Assembly: GCA_021234155.1 (NCBI GenBank)
Contig: JAJEKV010000189.1
Coordinates: forward strand, 1 to 64,000
DNA: 64,000 nt
Reading direction: 5' to 3'
Source: Isoetes taiwanensis
Lineage: Eukaryota > Streptophyta > Lycopodiopsida > Isoetales > Isoetaceae
The position numbers and the translations under genes are program-made. The notes below the pieces were generated by a model. It was not told where the DNA came from, made no database searches, and saw nothing but the letters and a program-made list of their open reading frames with translations. This document shows positions 10,240 to 21,599 of the stretch, piece by piece (the first letter of the stretch is position 1; every line of letters starts with the position of its first letter).

Positions 10240-13200
10240 CTAGGATGGGTCCTATGATAGGCATATACTGGCCGATAGAAGAGGAACAAACTCAAAAAAC
10301 TACTCAGCATGGAAACTAAAAGGAAGAGAAGTTAAAGAGAAATATAGTATAAAGAAAGGGAGAAACGAGTCTACAAGGTCACTGGAAAAGAATGCATAGA
10401 TAAGGCTGACGACAATCAGAGTAAAACGAAGGAAGAGGAAACTAAGAAAAATGGAGGAAAAAGGGGATAAAGAGAAGACAGAGACAAAGGAACAATGAAG
10501 AAGCAGATAAGAAATCCAGTTTTGAGCATTGAGTACCGTTAGAAAAAAGATGAAACAAATGAAGTGAGGAAATGACAAATAGGATGGCTAGAAGACCAGA
10601 GTGGCAAATTTCGGGAAAGATGATATAACAGAGATCAAAGGGGCAAAGAAGCAACAAGATAATAGAGCAATAAGACAAACGTGCGGAAGGGGCAAGTCAG
10701 AGGTACTAGAGTACCGAAGGAAATGGCTCGTCGAGAGCAGAGAGCAACCAAGGCAACCGAAGTAAATGAAGGGAAGAAGAAACCAAGAAAATGGAGCAAA
10801 CGGGATAAAGAGAAGAAAGAGACAATGGAGCAATAAAGAAGTAGAAAGAGCAAGTAATGCCGGAATTTAGATAATGGAATGAGTAAAAAGGACACAATGG
10901 AACAATGCAGAGAGAGATAGAAAGGAACATCAACAAATGCCACAACGAAACAATGTGGTAAGAGAAGGAGAAAGGAACTTACGGACAAGAGCAGTCCAAA
11001 CCACAAACATGGTAACATCAAATAACTAACATAGCAGTAAATACTACACTAACAAAGAAACTATAAACCGAACTAGCCTTCCTAGCAATAGAAAAGAGCA
11101 AAAGGACAAAGAAACCAAAGAGGGAACCATGCAATCAAAGAAGTAATAAGGTCAACAAAGTTAAACAGAGCAACAAGCCAAAGGAATTCTATGAAGGAAA
11201 GAATGTACCGTCAAAAAGAGAAATGATATCCAATGGCACCATTGAGATAATGAGGAGCATATAGCAACTCAAACAAATCCACAATGGGGTACGTCAGAAA
11301 TAATAGAATGGTCAGAGCAAAGAAGTGAAGTGGAGAATTGGGTCTGTCAACGTCAAAACTACAAAATGACGAATCGAAACGGAAGAGACAACTGAGGTAC
11401 TGGTAATAGGAGGAGGAAGGTGAAGCAAGAGCCAATATAATGAAATGGAAAAATGAACATGGCATACGTTGATAGAGAAAATGGCCAAATGTTCGCACAT
11501 CGGTATCATGCCAAAAGAGAAACAAAAGTAGCCTATATGAACATACGTAACATCATACCATAATGAAGCACAAAGGCCATCTCTAGCACCTTGATCAACG
11601 TCTCAACTAAAAGAAACGAATTCAATCACCATAAGGAGATATGGAAAACGACGAGGAAAACAGTCGCCTATGGGACAAGACCTCCCTCGACAAAAAACTA
11701 CCAAACCAATGTTAGCATAAAGATCTGCCAATTGTATTTAGAAGGAAATACATCACAAACATGCAAAATAGAGAACCAGGAAACTAACTATTATGGAACA
11801 AAAAAGCGCTAATAGGAGCAAAGTAGAGGAAAGAACAACGATGTGTAAAGAATCAACGAAACAGGAACATGAGAAGAATGGGTTAACCAAGACAGATAGA
11901 ACAAACACAAAAATAGCAGACCAAAGGAGCAGCTAGAACGATGGGATATAGAAATTAAAGATACAAATGAACCAAATAGGACAAATGGATACAACTGAGG
12001 GGCGCCTAAGGTGGAACAATCATGGAGCAAGGGAGCACATAAGCAAGTGGCTAGCAGAGACGGTGAGGTAATGGTAACCAATAAAATGAAGAGACCAAAG
12101 GATTACTCGAACTTGATCAATATAGACGGAGCAATGACAACAAAGGCGCTGACGTGGCCGGGAACCATGGTGCCCTGAGACTAAAATAAAAGAAAGAAGC
12201 AAGCAAGAGCGGAACAAATGGAATAATAGCGGGCAAACGTAGGATGCAAGAAAATAGAGAGATTAAAGCAAAAAGGAACAAAGAACGAGATATGAAGAAG
12301 AAAATGAAAGGGACAAATCATGTCAAAGAGATCACTAGCATAGTCAAAAGTACCATTAACCCAACAAATTTAAGGAACACAAGGAACCACTAGAATGGAT
12401 CATAACTAGCCATACGTAACGCCCTTTCAGTGGCAAGACTAAGAACCTACCAGAACCCAAGAAGCAAAGAGCAATAACAAATGGACCCCATGACCAACAA
12501 ATAAAAGTTAGTGGGCAAAACCCAATCAAGCCATGGCATAACAAGAAAATGAAAAATAATAATCGAGATAAGGAAAGAAATAATAGTCACGAGGCAAAAA
12601 TCGTGGAAGCATAAGAAAACCCAAAGGAAACCCAAGAACGAAGTAAATGCAGAGCACAAATGGTGAACCCCGAAAACATGCAGAATCAGAAGAATAGAAC
12701 TCCTGTCAAAAGTCATATTCACACCAAACGATAAGCACTTGTCAAACTAAAAAATATAACATCACGAGAATGCAAAGATAGAATTTGACGAAATATCAAA
12801 GTGATCAACTAGACACCCAACTATGAAAATACCACATGCAAAATGAATGCCGATACATTCTACGAAACAACGTGTAACTGGAACGAAAACAACTGAATAA
12901 GCCTCTATGATTAGAAATGAGGACTAGAACCTGTGCCATCCAACGAGGAGGATCAACCAAGGAGAAAAAATACTAAACCGAGACCGTCCACGTGAGAATG
13001 GCAAGGACATAGAAAGATAAGATCTACCCGGACATAAACTGTAGAAGCTTAGAACAACTCGGCTAAATTTGCCTTAACCAATGCATATGAAACCATGAGC
13101 AGATCACGTATAAATAGCACCAGGTAAGCAAGTAACTGAATGGACGCAAAACTCGAACCATGTCACCAAGATAAGTCAAGCGCAAACAAAGTCGTATCCT

Positions 13201-15836
13201 CTCCCATTATCTCTCGTGGTGTGAGATCATGTGACACGAAAACCCCAAGATAAAGGTGCAGATGCCACTATAACAAAATATGCAGGACTCAAAGATGCAT
13301 ACATCGAATAGACATACAATGCAGCTTGTCGACAACACAAGCCAACTACTAGCATGGGATGTAAGGACTATCAACATAGATGAAAAGTGCCAAAAGATAT
13401 GCACTAACATGAAACTTGACAAACGATTACACTGTAATTTAACGTCATACCACTTTGGTGGCATCGCTTCTGGGATCTATGACATCACATTCTCAAGCAC
13501 ACCCACACATACTGACCCAGAGATGGAAAGATGAAGGACGACAACAAGCACCTATCCTGGCCATGGTAACATGAAACCGACACGAGGACAAAATATACGT
13601 GCAGCAATTGGAAAATGAATTAGCAACCTAGATGGAAATAAGGCAAAGATGCAAGCACGCATCTCTAACTATGGTAAGATCCATATATAAATGAGGATAC
13701 ACCCTGTGCAGATCGTCGAGCTAAAAATTATCTCAGCACGATGCAAAGAGGAAAGGGAACTCACTTTAAAGATAACAGAAGGAATTGGTGAAGTCCTACC
13801 AACTGTAAACGAAAGGCAATGCTAATGCTGTATTCCAACATAACCACAAACCTTTACACAAAAAACATAAATAACCCATAAAGAACTCCTAGGTCGTCAG
13901 CCATCTGTGGCATTAGCTAAAAGAAAAATCAAGATCAATTATGTTAGATCTCAGCACCGCATAACGTGAGCGTTGTGAATTGCAACCAAGGGGCCACAAC
14001 ACTGATAGACAACAAATAGTCGCGCAAACAAGGACAACATGCATGTGTGAGCGTATCCTCGAAACACCTACAATAACAATGGTTAATGCTAAACGAAACC
14101 AACATATAGAAAAACAACTCTAAGAACCATGTATACACATATATTGAAAATAGAACGAGTGAAGTTCCTGAGAATGCATACCTGAACCCCCTGTTGATAG
14201 AAGCACATACCCTAAATAGATGCACGAGCAATAAAAAACTAGAAACCTCCAACAAATTGACCAAAAAAGGCTAACCTATAAACACATGAGGAATACTGGA
14301 ATGTAAAATGAAGGAAATCGTAGAAACCAATTGGGGCATCGAAATACCATTACTATATTATGATTAAGGGAAGAAAATAGGGAAGAACGTCACAAGAAGC
14401 CTAGGCAAAACGGCAACCATGCTAAACCTGGAACTCCTAACACTAAACTTGTCAGAAACTAAACAACAAAGACGGTGGAGCATCAAACCCCTAACCCAGA
14501 CTGCAAAGCTAGATTCAGAGAGAAAACTAAGTCGGACTCACCAATCCAAGGGTTAATTATATCCACACCATCAACCAACAAGAGAGATGCACCTCTATTA
14601 CGCCCTTAATGTGCAAACAAGAAGAAACAACCCTCAGAATGTTATGTACCAAAATACAAAGCAAGGAGAAACTATGAAACCAAAAAGAGGGGAGAAAAGG
14701 GGGCAACTTAACAACAAAGACTAAAGCAACTTAAAAGGAGACGAAACAAGCAAAGAATAGATGCAGAACCAACAAAAAAGGAGCAGGAACACACAAGCTT
14801 GAGAAAGGAAAAAGAAGAGCACAGGAACAAGGATCTAAGCTCTAGCAAGTACAAGAAACGAAAGAGCGAGAAATAAAGCTAATAGGAAAAATACGAAATC
14901 ATAAAAGCAAAGGATAATGCAAGGCAAATTAAAGATAAAAACGAGAAAAAAATAAAGCTGGAAGGAAAGAAAAAGATAAGATAGATAAACAGATGGAATG
15001 AACTCTGTCGGGGTAGAGTAAACTCTGAGGATTGAATGGGAAAAAAACATAAACATAAAAGGAGGTGCAAGGCCCCAGAACTTCAAGACAAAAAAGGGAA
15101 AGCAGAATCCCTGTATCCCCCAGCAAAAAAGGCACAACCCAGTATCCCGCTTCCAAGTGTTTGCAACAGAAGCGGAAGCGGTTGCCGATTGCAGAGGAAA
15201 AGAATCGAGAGAGGGATTGCGAGGGACGATTGCAGATGAGTGATTGCGAGGGAAGATTGCAGAAGATTGAAGATTGCTGAGTATGCTCCACAACCAGAAA
15301 ACCAAGAAAGCAGAGGCGGTCAAAGCGAGAACCGATGGCAGAAGCGAATCGAAAAGGGGAAGGCAATAACAGATGTAACCCCTCTAAATCCGGCAAGGTA
15401 GGTCGGAATAGATCTCCACTGCCAAACCATTCTGTAAAACAAGGGCAAAATCGAGCCCCCTTGATCCATAAACCAGACAGAAAAGATAAGACCTGAAGAC
15501 GGAGGAAAGCAAATCCGGAACCCAATCCAGGGCATGATGTCGAATACCAAGGGGCTGGATAAGAAGAGATTAGAGAGAGCAGCAGATACTCAGAGAAAAA
15601 AGGGAAGGAATAAAAGACCTGAAACCATGAATCCATCATCGCCAAAGGGATGCATGATCACGAACCCAAGGATATCATGCTTTCAAATCAAACAAAAGCA
15701 AAGAAGGAAAAACCTGACTGACAAGCCGTGGCAAACTCCATTCCTGTACACTGGAGCAGAACAACCACCACCGATGCACGAAGCCTACAAAACGAAAACC
15801 AATAACCGAAATATTGTAAACAACGAGATTCATACC

Positions 15837-16056
15837 TTCCTTGCAAGAAATTCATTCTGGGAGCATGGAGTGCGTGATGCAAGTCGGGCGGCTTGTGGAA
15901 AATCCGAGTTGGAGCGTGGTGTGCTTTGAAGCAGGTCGTGCTGCTTGGAGAAACATCTGAATCTGTTTGTGGCCAGAGATGGAGCGAGTGGGGCTGCTTG
16001 TAGAAATTATTGAATCCTTTGGTGGAGCGTGGAAACTGATTGGGACAGGCAGCCAT
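15837..16056 (-). CDS. Candidate first exon on the T-rich strand
   Basis: Downstream (minus strand) of the TATA-like box and pyrimidine-rich leader, an ATG at 16056 opens a frame starting MAACPNQFPRSTKGFNNFYK. It runs about 73 codons and ends at AAG|GTATGA, a good donor consensus, at 15837/15836. The sequence after it is strongly T-rich, as plant introns are. I do not recognise the peptide, and another frame is also open over this stretch. No partner exon could be identified within the next 5.5 kb. Treat as a hypothesis. Confidence 0.25.
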
Positions 16057-16085
16057 CCACAAAGAACCCTAGATACTGATAGGAT

Positions 16086-16228
16086 AGAGAAGAAGGAGAA
16101 ACCTAGCTCAAGAGAACGCCGATGATAGAACAATGAAGAGAGGCTGAATAAATAGGATGAGTGACAAAGGGACGTCCCCATCCAAGGAATGTCGGTTCTA
16201 TTGTTGTCGCAATAGAACCGTGGCATTC
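16086..16228 (-). repeat. 143-bp terminal repeat, copy 2
   Basis: A direct copy of 10097-10239 with a few substitutions, among them GTCGGTTC for GTCAGTTC. It ends in the same heptamer GGCATTC. Immediately to its right comes the separate TIR element at 16234. Confidence 0.8.
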
Positions 16229-16233
16229 TTAAA

Positions 16234-17229
16234 ACGTAAATGTCAGGTGGCAGTTTTTCTGCCCCCTAGTCCAATCGTGTGATGCCACGTGGACATCATT
16301 CTTTCAAAGTCATTTTTTGTTTTGCTTCCGGTTCTCAAGTTTTTACTGTTTTTACCCTACATTCTTAACTTCAATTGATATTCTGAACTTGTTTACCCTA
16401 CATTCTGTTATGTCAGAATTAAATCCAGAATTTTAAGCAGACACAGAGATAATAAGGCAGCTAAGCATAGATTTACAGTTAAACACAATAAATTACAAAC
16501 ATGACACAACAAATAATAGCTCAAGTGCACATCATTCAAATTCCAGCATTTGATCCAACAACTTCAGTTGAATCATGAGTTACAGTGCAAAAAACACAAA
16601 AATCATAGTTCAGAACCTACTTCTTTGCCTGTCATCTATGGCTAAGCTAAACACTAAGATAAACAAAAAAAGCTTCACGATTAGTAGCCATCGCGCACCT
16701 CCAACCGTATCAAAAAGCACCTGTACACAAAGAGAGACAACATTAGAAGAAAATCTTGTAAATTTTGCAAGAAACACTGAAATCTTACAAAGATTTTAAA
16801 GAAAACTCGCCAAAAAGAACAAAGCAGCCGCTATATTGTCATTCCTGAAGCCAAAATACTGGCGCCGAAGGCAGAAAAAACAAGTAAAATAAGGTCAGAG
16901 CATGAATCTTGAAAAAAAACTTGAACATTTCGTGAAAGATCGGTGCAGGGCCTCACCTTAACCTCAAAAATGCCGCTGCGCCTTCAAACCGCCGCTGCTT
17001 CTATAAGAAACAAAGCAAAAAACAATGTTAGGTTTAAAAAAATTGAAATCTAACTTAGCATTTAGCTAGATTAAGGTGCAACGACTCGCCTTACCTGCAA
17101 AAATGCCGCAGCGCCCTCATGTCGCCATAGCTCCGCCGAAAGGAAAGAAAATGACAGAGAAGACAAACAAGAAGGTCTTCGCCACATCGGCGCCCCGTCG
17201 GCAGAAAAACTGCCACCTGTCATTCACGT
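16234..17229. mobile_element. 996-bp element with 30-bp terminal inverted repeats
   Basis: The left end (16234-16263, ACGTAAATGTCAGGTGGCAG...) and the reverse complement of the right end (17200-17229, ACGTGAATGACAGGTGGCAG...) match at 28 of 30 positions. Each TIR holds an internal short palindrome, GGCAG..CTGCC. No transposase is encoded. Two internal pieces share AAAATGCCGC followed by GCGCC (about 16968 and 17100). A MULE-like or other non-autonomous DNA transposon is likely. A clean 8-9 bp target duplication is not visible, because the left neighbour is the terminal repeat of another unit. Confidence 0.75.
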
Positions 17230-17315
17230 AGCTTTAAATGTAAAGGGATGGCAAAGGTAACAAAGGTGGGCGGCATAGAAATATAACTAGTTGGTGCATT
17301 CATGGCATTGGTGTC

Positions 17316-18610
17316 ATGGCTATCCCTCTCTTTTCCATCTTATTGCTACTCTTGATGATGGTTGGGCAAGTGACAAGAGCACAACAATATGCAGCAAAAT
17401 TGCATCATGTAGATGCAGGTCTATCCGTACACGAGAAGCTAGCTCGCGGAGCCATAAGAGACAATTATTGATGGAAAACTCTCATGGCTACAACAAAGAG
17501 TGCAGACAATATGTACAGCAGAATTATTCCTGGAACACTTGCTCATGGAAGTTACATGATGGAGCTACTAGTAGGTACTCCACCTAAAAGTTACCCGGCA
17601 ATTATGGATACTGGTAGTTTTGTAACCTGGCTATGCTACAGTACTTGCAAATCATGCACTGGTCCTATGTTCCATCATTCTCAATCCACTTCTTTTTCCC
17701 CCATCTCGTGCCATTCCCATGTGTGTGCATCTTTAGTGGTACAACCCTCTTGTCTTGGACATGTTGGAGAATATCATAATTCAAGCAGTGAGTCTTGCAT
17801 TTATAACATCGTGTACGGTGATTCAAGTACCAGTACTGGAGTATATATTAAAGAAGACATAACCTTCATGTCCCACTTAGGTTTAAATCATACTTTCAAG
17901 ATAACGATGGGTTGCTCGAATAGTCTCTCAGGACTTCTTACCCATGTTACTGGTGTCATTGGTCTAGGTCGCAGTCCTCCTTCTCTCATCCCCAATTACC
18001 CTCTCTTGATGGAAAATTCCCCTATTGTCTACCACATTATTCTAAGGATGCACATGGCACTTTGTTCCTTGGAAGCACCGTATCCTCTTCCAGTCATCAT
18101 TCCACTCCCATCCTTGCCAACTCTCCAAATGGCCAGTATTATGCCCAACTTCAAAGCATAATTGTTGGCAATACTGTGATTTCAAGGTGTGATACTTCCA
18201 TAGACATCAACCCTGCAGGCACCTTCTTTGATTCAGGAACTGTAATGACCTATTTTAGTCGTCCCGTGTTTGGTGCTATAAAAGCTGCATTTGTTGATGC
18301 TTTACCGGGCTTAGATCCAGATGATGAAATTGATAATTTGGATGATCATTATGGTGTTTGCTTTGATGTTTCAAACATCCCTAATATAAAGGTCCCATCC
18401 ATGACTCTTCAGTTTCAAGGGACCTCATGGCATCTTCCACAAGAGAACTATGTGATGTTTGAAGATTCTCTAATGTGTTTGTTGATGAAGCCTATGCTCG
18501 ATGGTGACGCTGGAATCATAGGAAGCATAATTCAACAAGATCATATTATTTCTTATGATGTTAAAAAGATGATGATTTCTTTTACGAAGGCAGACTGCAG
18601 TTCCTCATAG
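17316..18610 (+). pseudogene. Nepenthesin-type aspartic protease pseudogene, copy 1
   Basis: The ATG at 17316 opens a hydrophobic signal peptide, MAIPLFSILLLLLMMVG, followed by the prosegment-like KLHHVDAGLSVHEKLARGAI typical of plant A1B proteases. An in-frame TGA at 17469-17471 interrupts the prosegment. The same frame resumes with HGSYMMELLVGTPPKSY and the first catalytic site DTGS, a Cys-rich nepenthesin insert, YGDSSTSTG and GVIGLGR. Between about 17985 and 18010 the frame shifts. In the new frame come DGKFPYC, the second catalytic site FFDSGTVMTYF, and IIGSIIQQDHIISYDV near the C-terminus. Both catalytic aspartates are therefore present but lie in different frames. The predicted ancestral protein of about 430 residues matches the family length. 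It would have been a secreted or vacuolar endopeptidase, and the gene is now dead. It appears to be intronless, as many family members are. Confidence 0.88.
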
Positions 18611-18886
18611 CTTTTACGAGGATCAAATTGTTGGTCCTCATAGCTCACCATAATGGTGAAATAAAAGAATTTGTTCGTCATTTTTTGTGTTACTTGTTAT
18701 CTTTCATTACCATGAAGTTGTAAAATAGCACTTTAAGAAGAAGAAGAAGAGTGTTTCCATCTCAGTCCAAAAGTTAATAGTTACTATTATTAGCAGGCTT
18801 GCGTAACCTCCCTATAACAATTGCTGCAATTCTAGACTATCCACATGACTGACGCATCATTCAAAAATCTACGTGGCATAAGCTTA
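18611..18886. repeat. 3' flank of the protease shared with the inverted copy
   Basis: Matches the reverse complement of about 24675-24900, including an (AAG)n / (CTT)n tract at 18737-18750 and the block CTACGTGGCATAAGCTTA. The match ends abruptly at 18886, where LINE sequence begins. Confidence 0.75.
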
Positions 18887-20565
18887 CCCCTGGGCAGTGT
18901 CATACTCCTTGGAGATTTCAATGCAGGAACAAGAGTGGAGCAGCCCATAAGACTTGACCCCTTGGCTGACGATGTGTTGCAAGCGCGTCCGTGGAGGCTT
19001 TTGGCCACAAATATCAGATGACAACCAGGTCATGCACTTTGGCAGGCAGTTGCTTCTACTATGTGGTATCCTTGACTTGGTGATTTGCAATGGCCTGGCA
19101 CAATGGCCTTACCCCCATATGTGCACTTGTAGATAGGAGAACCGGGGTGGAGGTTCTAGTCGATGGACTTAGCGTTAGTGGTTGAACATGATATGCATGT
19201 CATCAATCTTCGAGGAAAGGGCAAATATAGTATAGGGATGAGGAGGCCGACTCAGATCACCTTCCACTCTACCGAAGCTGGCTGGGCAAGCTACTAAACC
19301 CACCTCTCTGGACGACTTGGGGAATTTTAGGACGCCCATGCTAGAGCAAAGAAGCGTGTCGGTGATTGGCTACTCTTCGACCGCAACGAAAGTTATTTTG
19401 GGAAACCCTACAATGTAAAGATGTTTTGGGATCAAGTGGGCAAGGCGACCTATAGCACCAGTCCTAACTACTGCTCAATAGGTGCTATAAGAAGGTTTCC
19501 CTCGACAATGGATCTGGCGAGGGTTGTTCCCATTTACAAGGCGGAGATCCCACTACCCAAAGAATTACCGGGACAAGCATAGTTGTCGGTATATTTGCGA
19601 AGTGCTAGGCGGCATTCTAGAGTATATGTTGACCGGATGGGCGAGAGGCGAGATGTGCAAGCCCTCACATAAACAAGGTTTAGACCACGACACTCAACTA
19701 TTGATCATATCTTCACGTTGAGGATTTTGGTTGAAAGGCGGCAGGAACCGCCGACAAGACCTATATTGTTGTTTTTTTTACTTCGTAAAGGCTTTTGACA
19801 TTGTGCCTTGGGAAAAGCTGAGGCAAGATTGCGACAACTAGGGATCCCTGTGGGTATGCAGAATGCGGTGTACATGATGCATGAGCGTTATTCAGGTCGA
19901 ATACAGCTGATGAGATAACCATTAACCAACATTATTGAGGTTCACCAGGGATGCCCTTTCTCTCCAACACTATTTAAGCTCTACATTGATCAGTTGGAAA
20001 GCTAGCTCACTGATAATGGGGGTGGCGGGATCCAACTTTTGCATCAGGTCATTAGGCGGCTCATATATGCGGATGCTGTCGACCTCCTAGCTCAAACTCC
20101 AAAGGATATGCAGTCTCATCTAGATGTCTTGGAGGCATTCTGTCAGGCCATAAATATGCGCATCAATCTGGCCAAGACTGAGGTGGCTGAATGTCACACT
20201 TTTCAGAGCTGCCCAACGTATAATCAGATCCGAACATGCTACACTTTGTTGGTCAAACCCGACAAGCCACTACACATAATACTGAGCAAGGCTTCATTGC
20301 GATCACTAAAATCATACACTCAGGAGGTAATGGATATGAGGGCGCAGGTATGCCCCCGAACAACCAATAACATGTATATATACTTCATCATGTATATTTG
20401 TATAACTTGCCAGCAGTCTTATTGCTGCTACTTTTTCCCTCGAAAACCCTTCGGGACGAGGTTTTTTAGCCCGGGTAGTAATAAGCCTGTTGGCTTTTAT
20501 ATTAGGTCCCATAGGCCAATTGGTCTCCACGGACGATAAAAGACATTCAATTCAATTCAATTCAG
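18887..20565 (+). mobile_element. Degenerate LINE, copy 1 (5'-truncated)
   Basis: It begins within the endonuclease domain: the frames read GSVILLGDFNAGTR when compared with copy 2 at 21930, and GDFN is the endonuclease motif. Reverse-transcriptase pieces follow: a GCPFSPTLFKLYIDQLE block at about 19950-20003 and IYADAVDLLAQTP at 20066-20101. The YADD catalytic box is mutated to YADA. The many frameshifts make it inactive. The 3' UTR has a conserved block (CCCTCGAAAACCCTTCGGG, then CCCATAGGCCAATTGGTCTC) and ends in the pentamer tail (ATTCA)n at 20545-20564. It shares this 3' end design with the LINE at 46698-47564. Confidence 0.85.
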
Positions 20566-21085
20566 TTTAATTTTGCAAATGCTAATGTTCATTCACTGAT
20601 GTATTTGGACTTACCTTACTGTTGTATTTGGATGCCTGTTGAGATTTTGGGGGCAAGACACACAATAAGAAGGATTTGCATGCATACGATCTTACATGAA
20701 GCCGTTGAATTGAAAATGAAGAGTAGACGTGTTCTTAGCCAAGAGAACTAGCAGGTTGTCTTAATATCCATGCCATTCAAACCTGGCTCAATGTATAACC
20801 ATAATAACCAATATTCTAAAGCTCATCATCGCCATCATATGGAAGCAAATATAGCTCAAGTACGAAAGGCTAACTCGACATAATATTATGTCCAAGAAAG
20901 AGCTTTTGCTATGGTTCAGAATAAAGATATAACTCCAAATGAGAAACTTTAGGCTAAAAACAAAGGGCAAAAGTATATTTCTAGATAGCTAGAAAGCATT
21001 TAGCAGACAAAATCGACCTGCTGCATGGAAAATGAATAATGAAATCAGGCATGCTTTTGTTAGCATTCACAAAATAGTTATTAAA
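20566..21085. repeat. Downstream flank duplicated together with the LINE
   Basis: Starting with TTTAATTTTGCAAATGCTAATG, this stretch matches 23615-24140 almost exactly, including the open frame at 20788-20970 (23824-24006). The duplication therefore carried LINE plus flank, not two independent LINE insertions. Confidence 0.85.
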
Positions 21086-21599
21086 AATCATTTCAAAGCC
21101 AACTGCCACAATCGAAATTGATATCCAACTGCCACAATCGAAATTGATACCCAGCTATTTCGAAATGTCAAAATCGCTTGTACATGAACGAGCCCCAACT
21201 TGCATAATCTGAGGCACTAACCTCTAAAAAGAAGAACCAGAAGCAAAGCCTTACCAAAAAACCCTAAATATGATTCTTAACTCGATATAAGATTTTGCAG
21301 TAAGCCAATACTTCTGATACAAAGCTAATACCTTGAGCCAATCGAGCTCCCTCCAGAGTCTGCAAAGAATTAGGTCCCTGCAAAGGAAACCACCGACAAT
21401 TAAAGGAGCAACTGGATGGATCGAGATTTGTGGCCCAGCTTTTGCAACTCAAAATGGTCAAAGCTTGAATCTAGAAAAAACAACCGATTAAGGCAAAAAC
21501 AATCGTAGGTTTTTCATACTAATGTGAGCTCCCACAACCAAGCAAAGTATTGATTCTGGCAGCAAAGTCTGCCAGATTGGGCCCAGGACCCGCGGATTA
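21086..21599. other. Unique spacer with a 27-bp doublet
   Basis: CCAACTGCCACAATCGAAAT is repeated in tandem at about 21100-21155. Beyond that I see no gene or repeat family. Confidence 0.5.

Larger units (their letters stand above)
10240..16228 (-). other. Strand-asymmetric unit 1 (about 6 kb), purine/A-rich on plus, T-rich on minus
   Basis: Thymine is scarce on the plus strand through most of this unit. In 10801-10860, for example, I count 31 A, 18 G, 6 T and 5 C. The unit shares a 36-bp start block (10240-10275) and a 143-bp end block (16086-16228) with unit 2. The many minus-strand open frames are low-complexity Phe/Leu/Ser/Cys runs and I do not regard them as proteins. On the minus strand it reads like a promoter, a first exon (15837-16056) and a very long U-rich intron. 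Alternatively it is a large non-autonomous retroelement without coding capacity. I cannot decide between these. Confidence 0.55.

Noticed and set aside
9672-15645. Many minus-strand frames rich in Phe, Leu, Ser and Cys, up to 238 codons
   Set aside because: They follow from T-rich composition, overlap in several frames, and show no motif or repeat of amino-acid pattern.
10240-16228. Helitron on the minus strand (3' end CTAG with a small hairpin)
   Set aside because: The 5' end is not TC, the 3' flank is G rather than T, and no A|T insertion site is visible.
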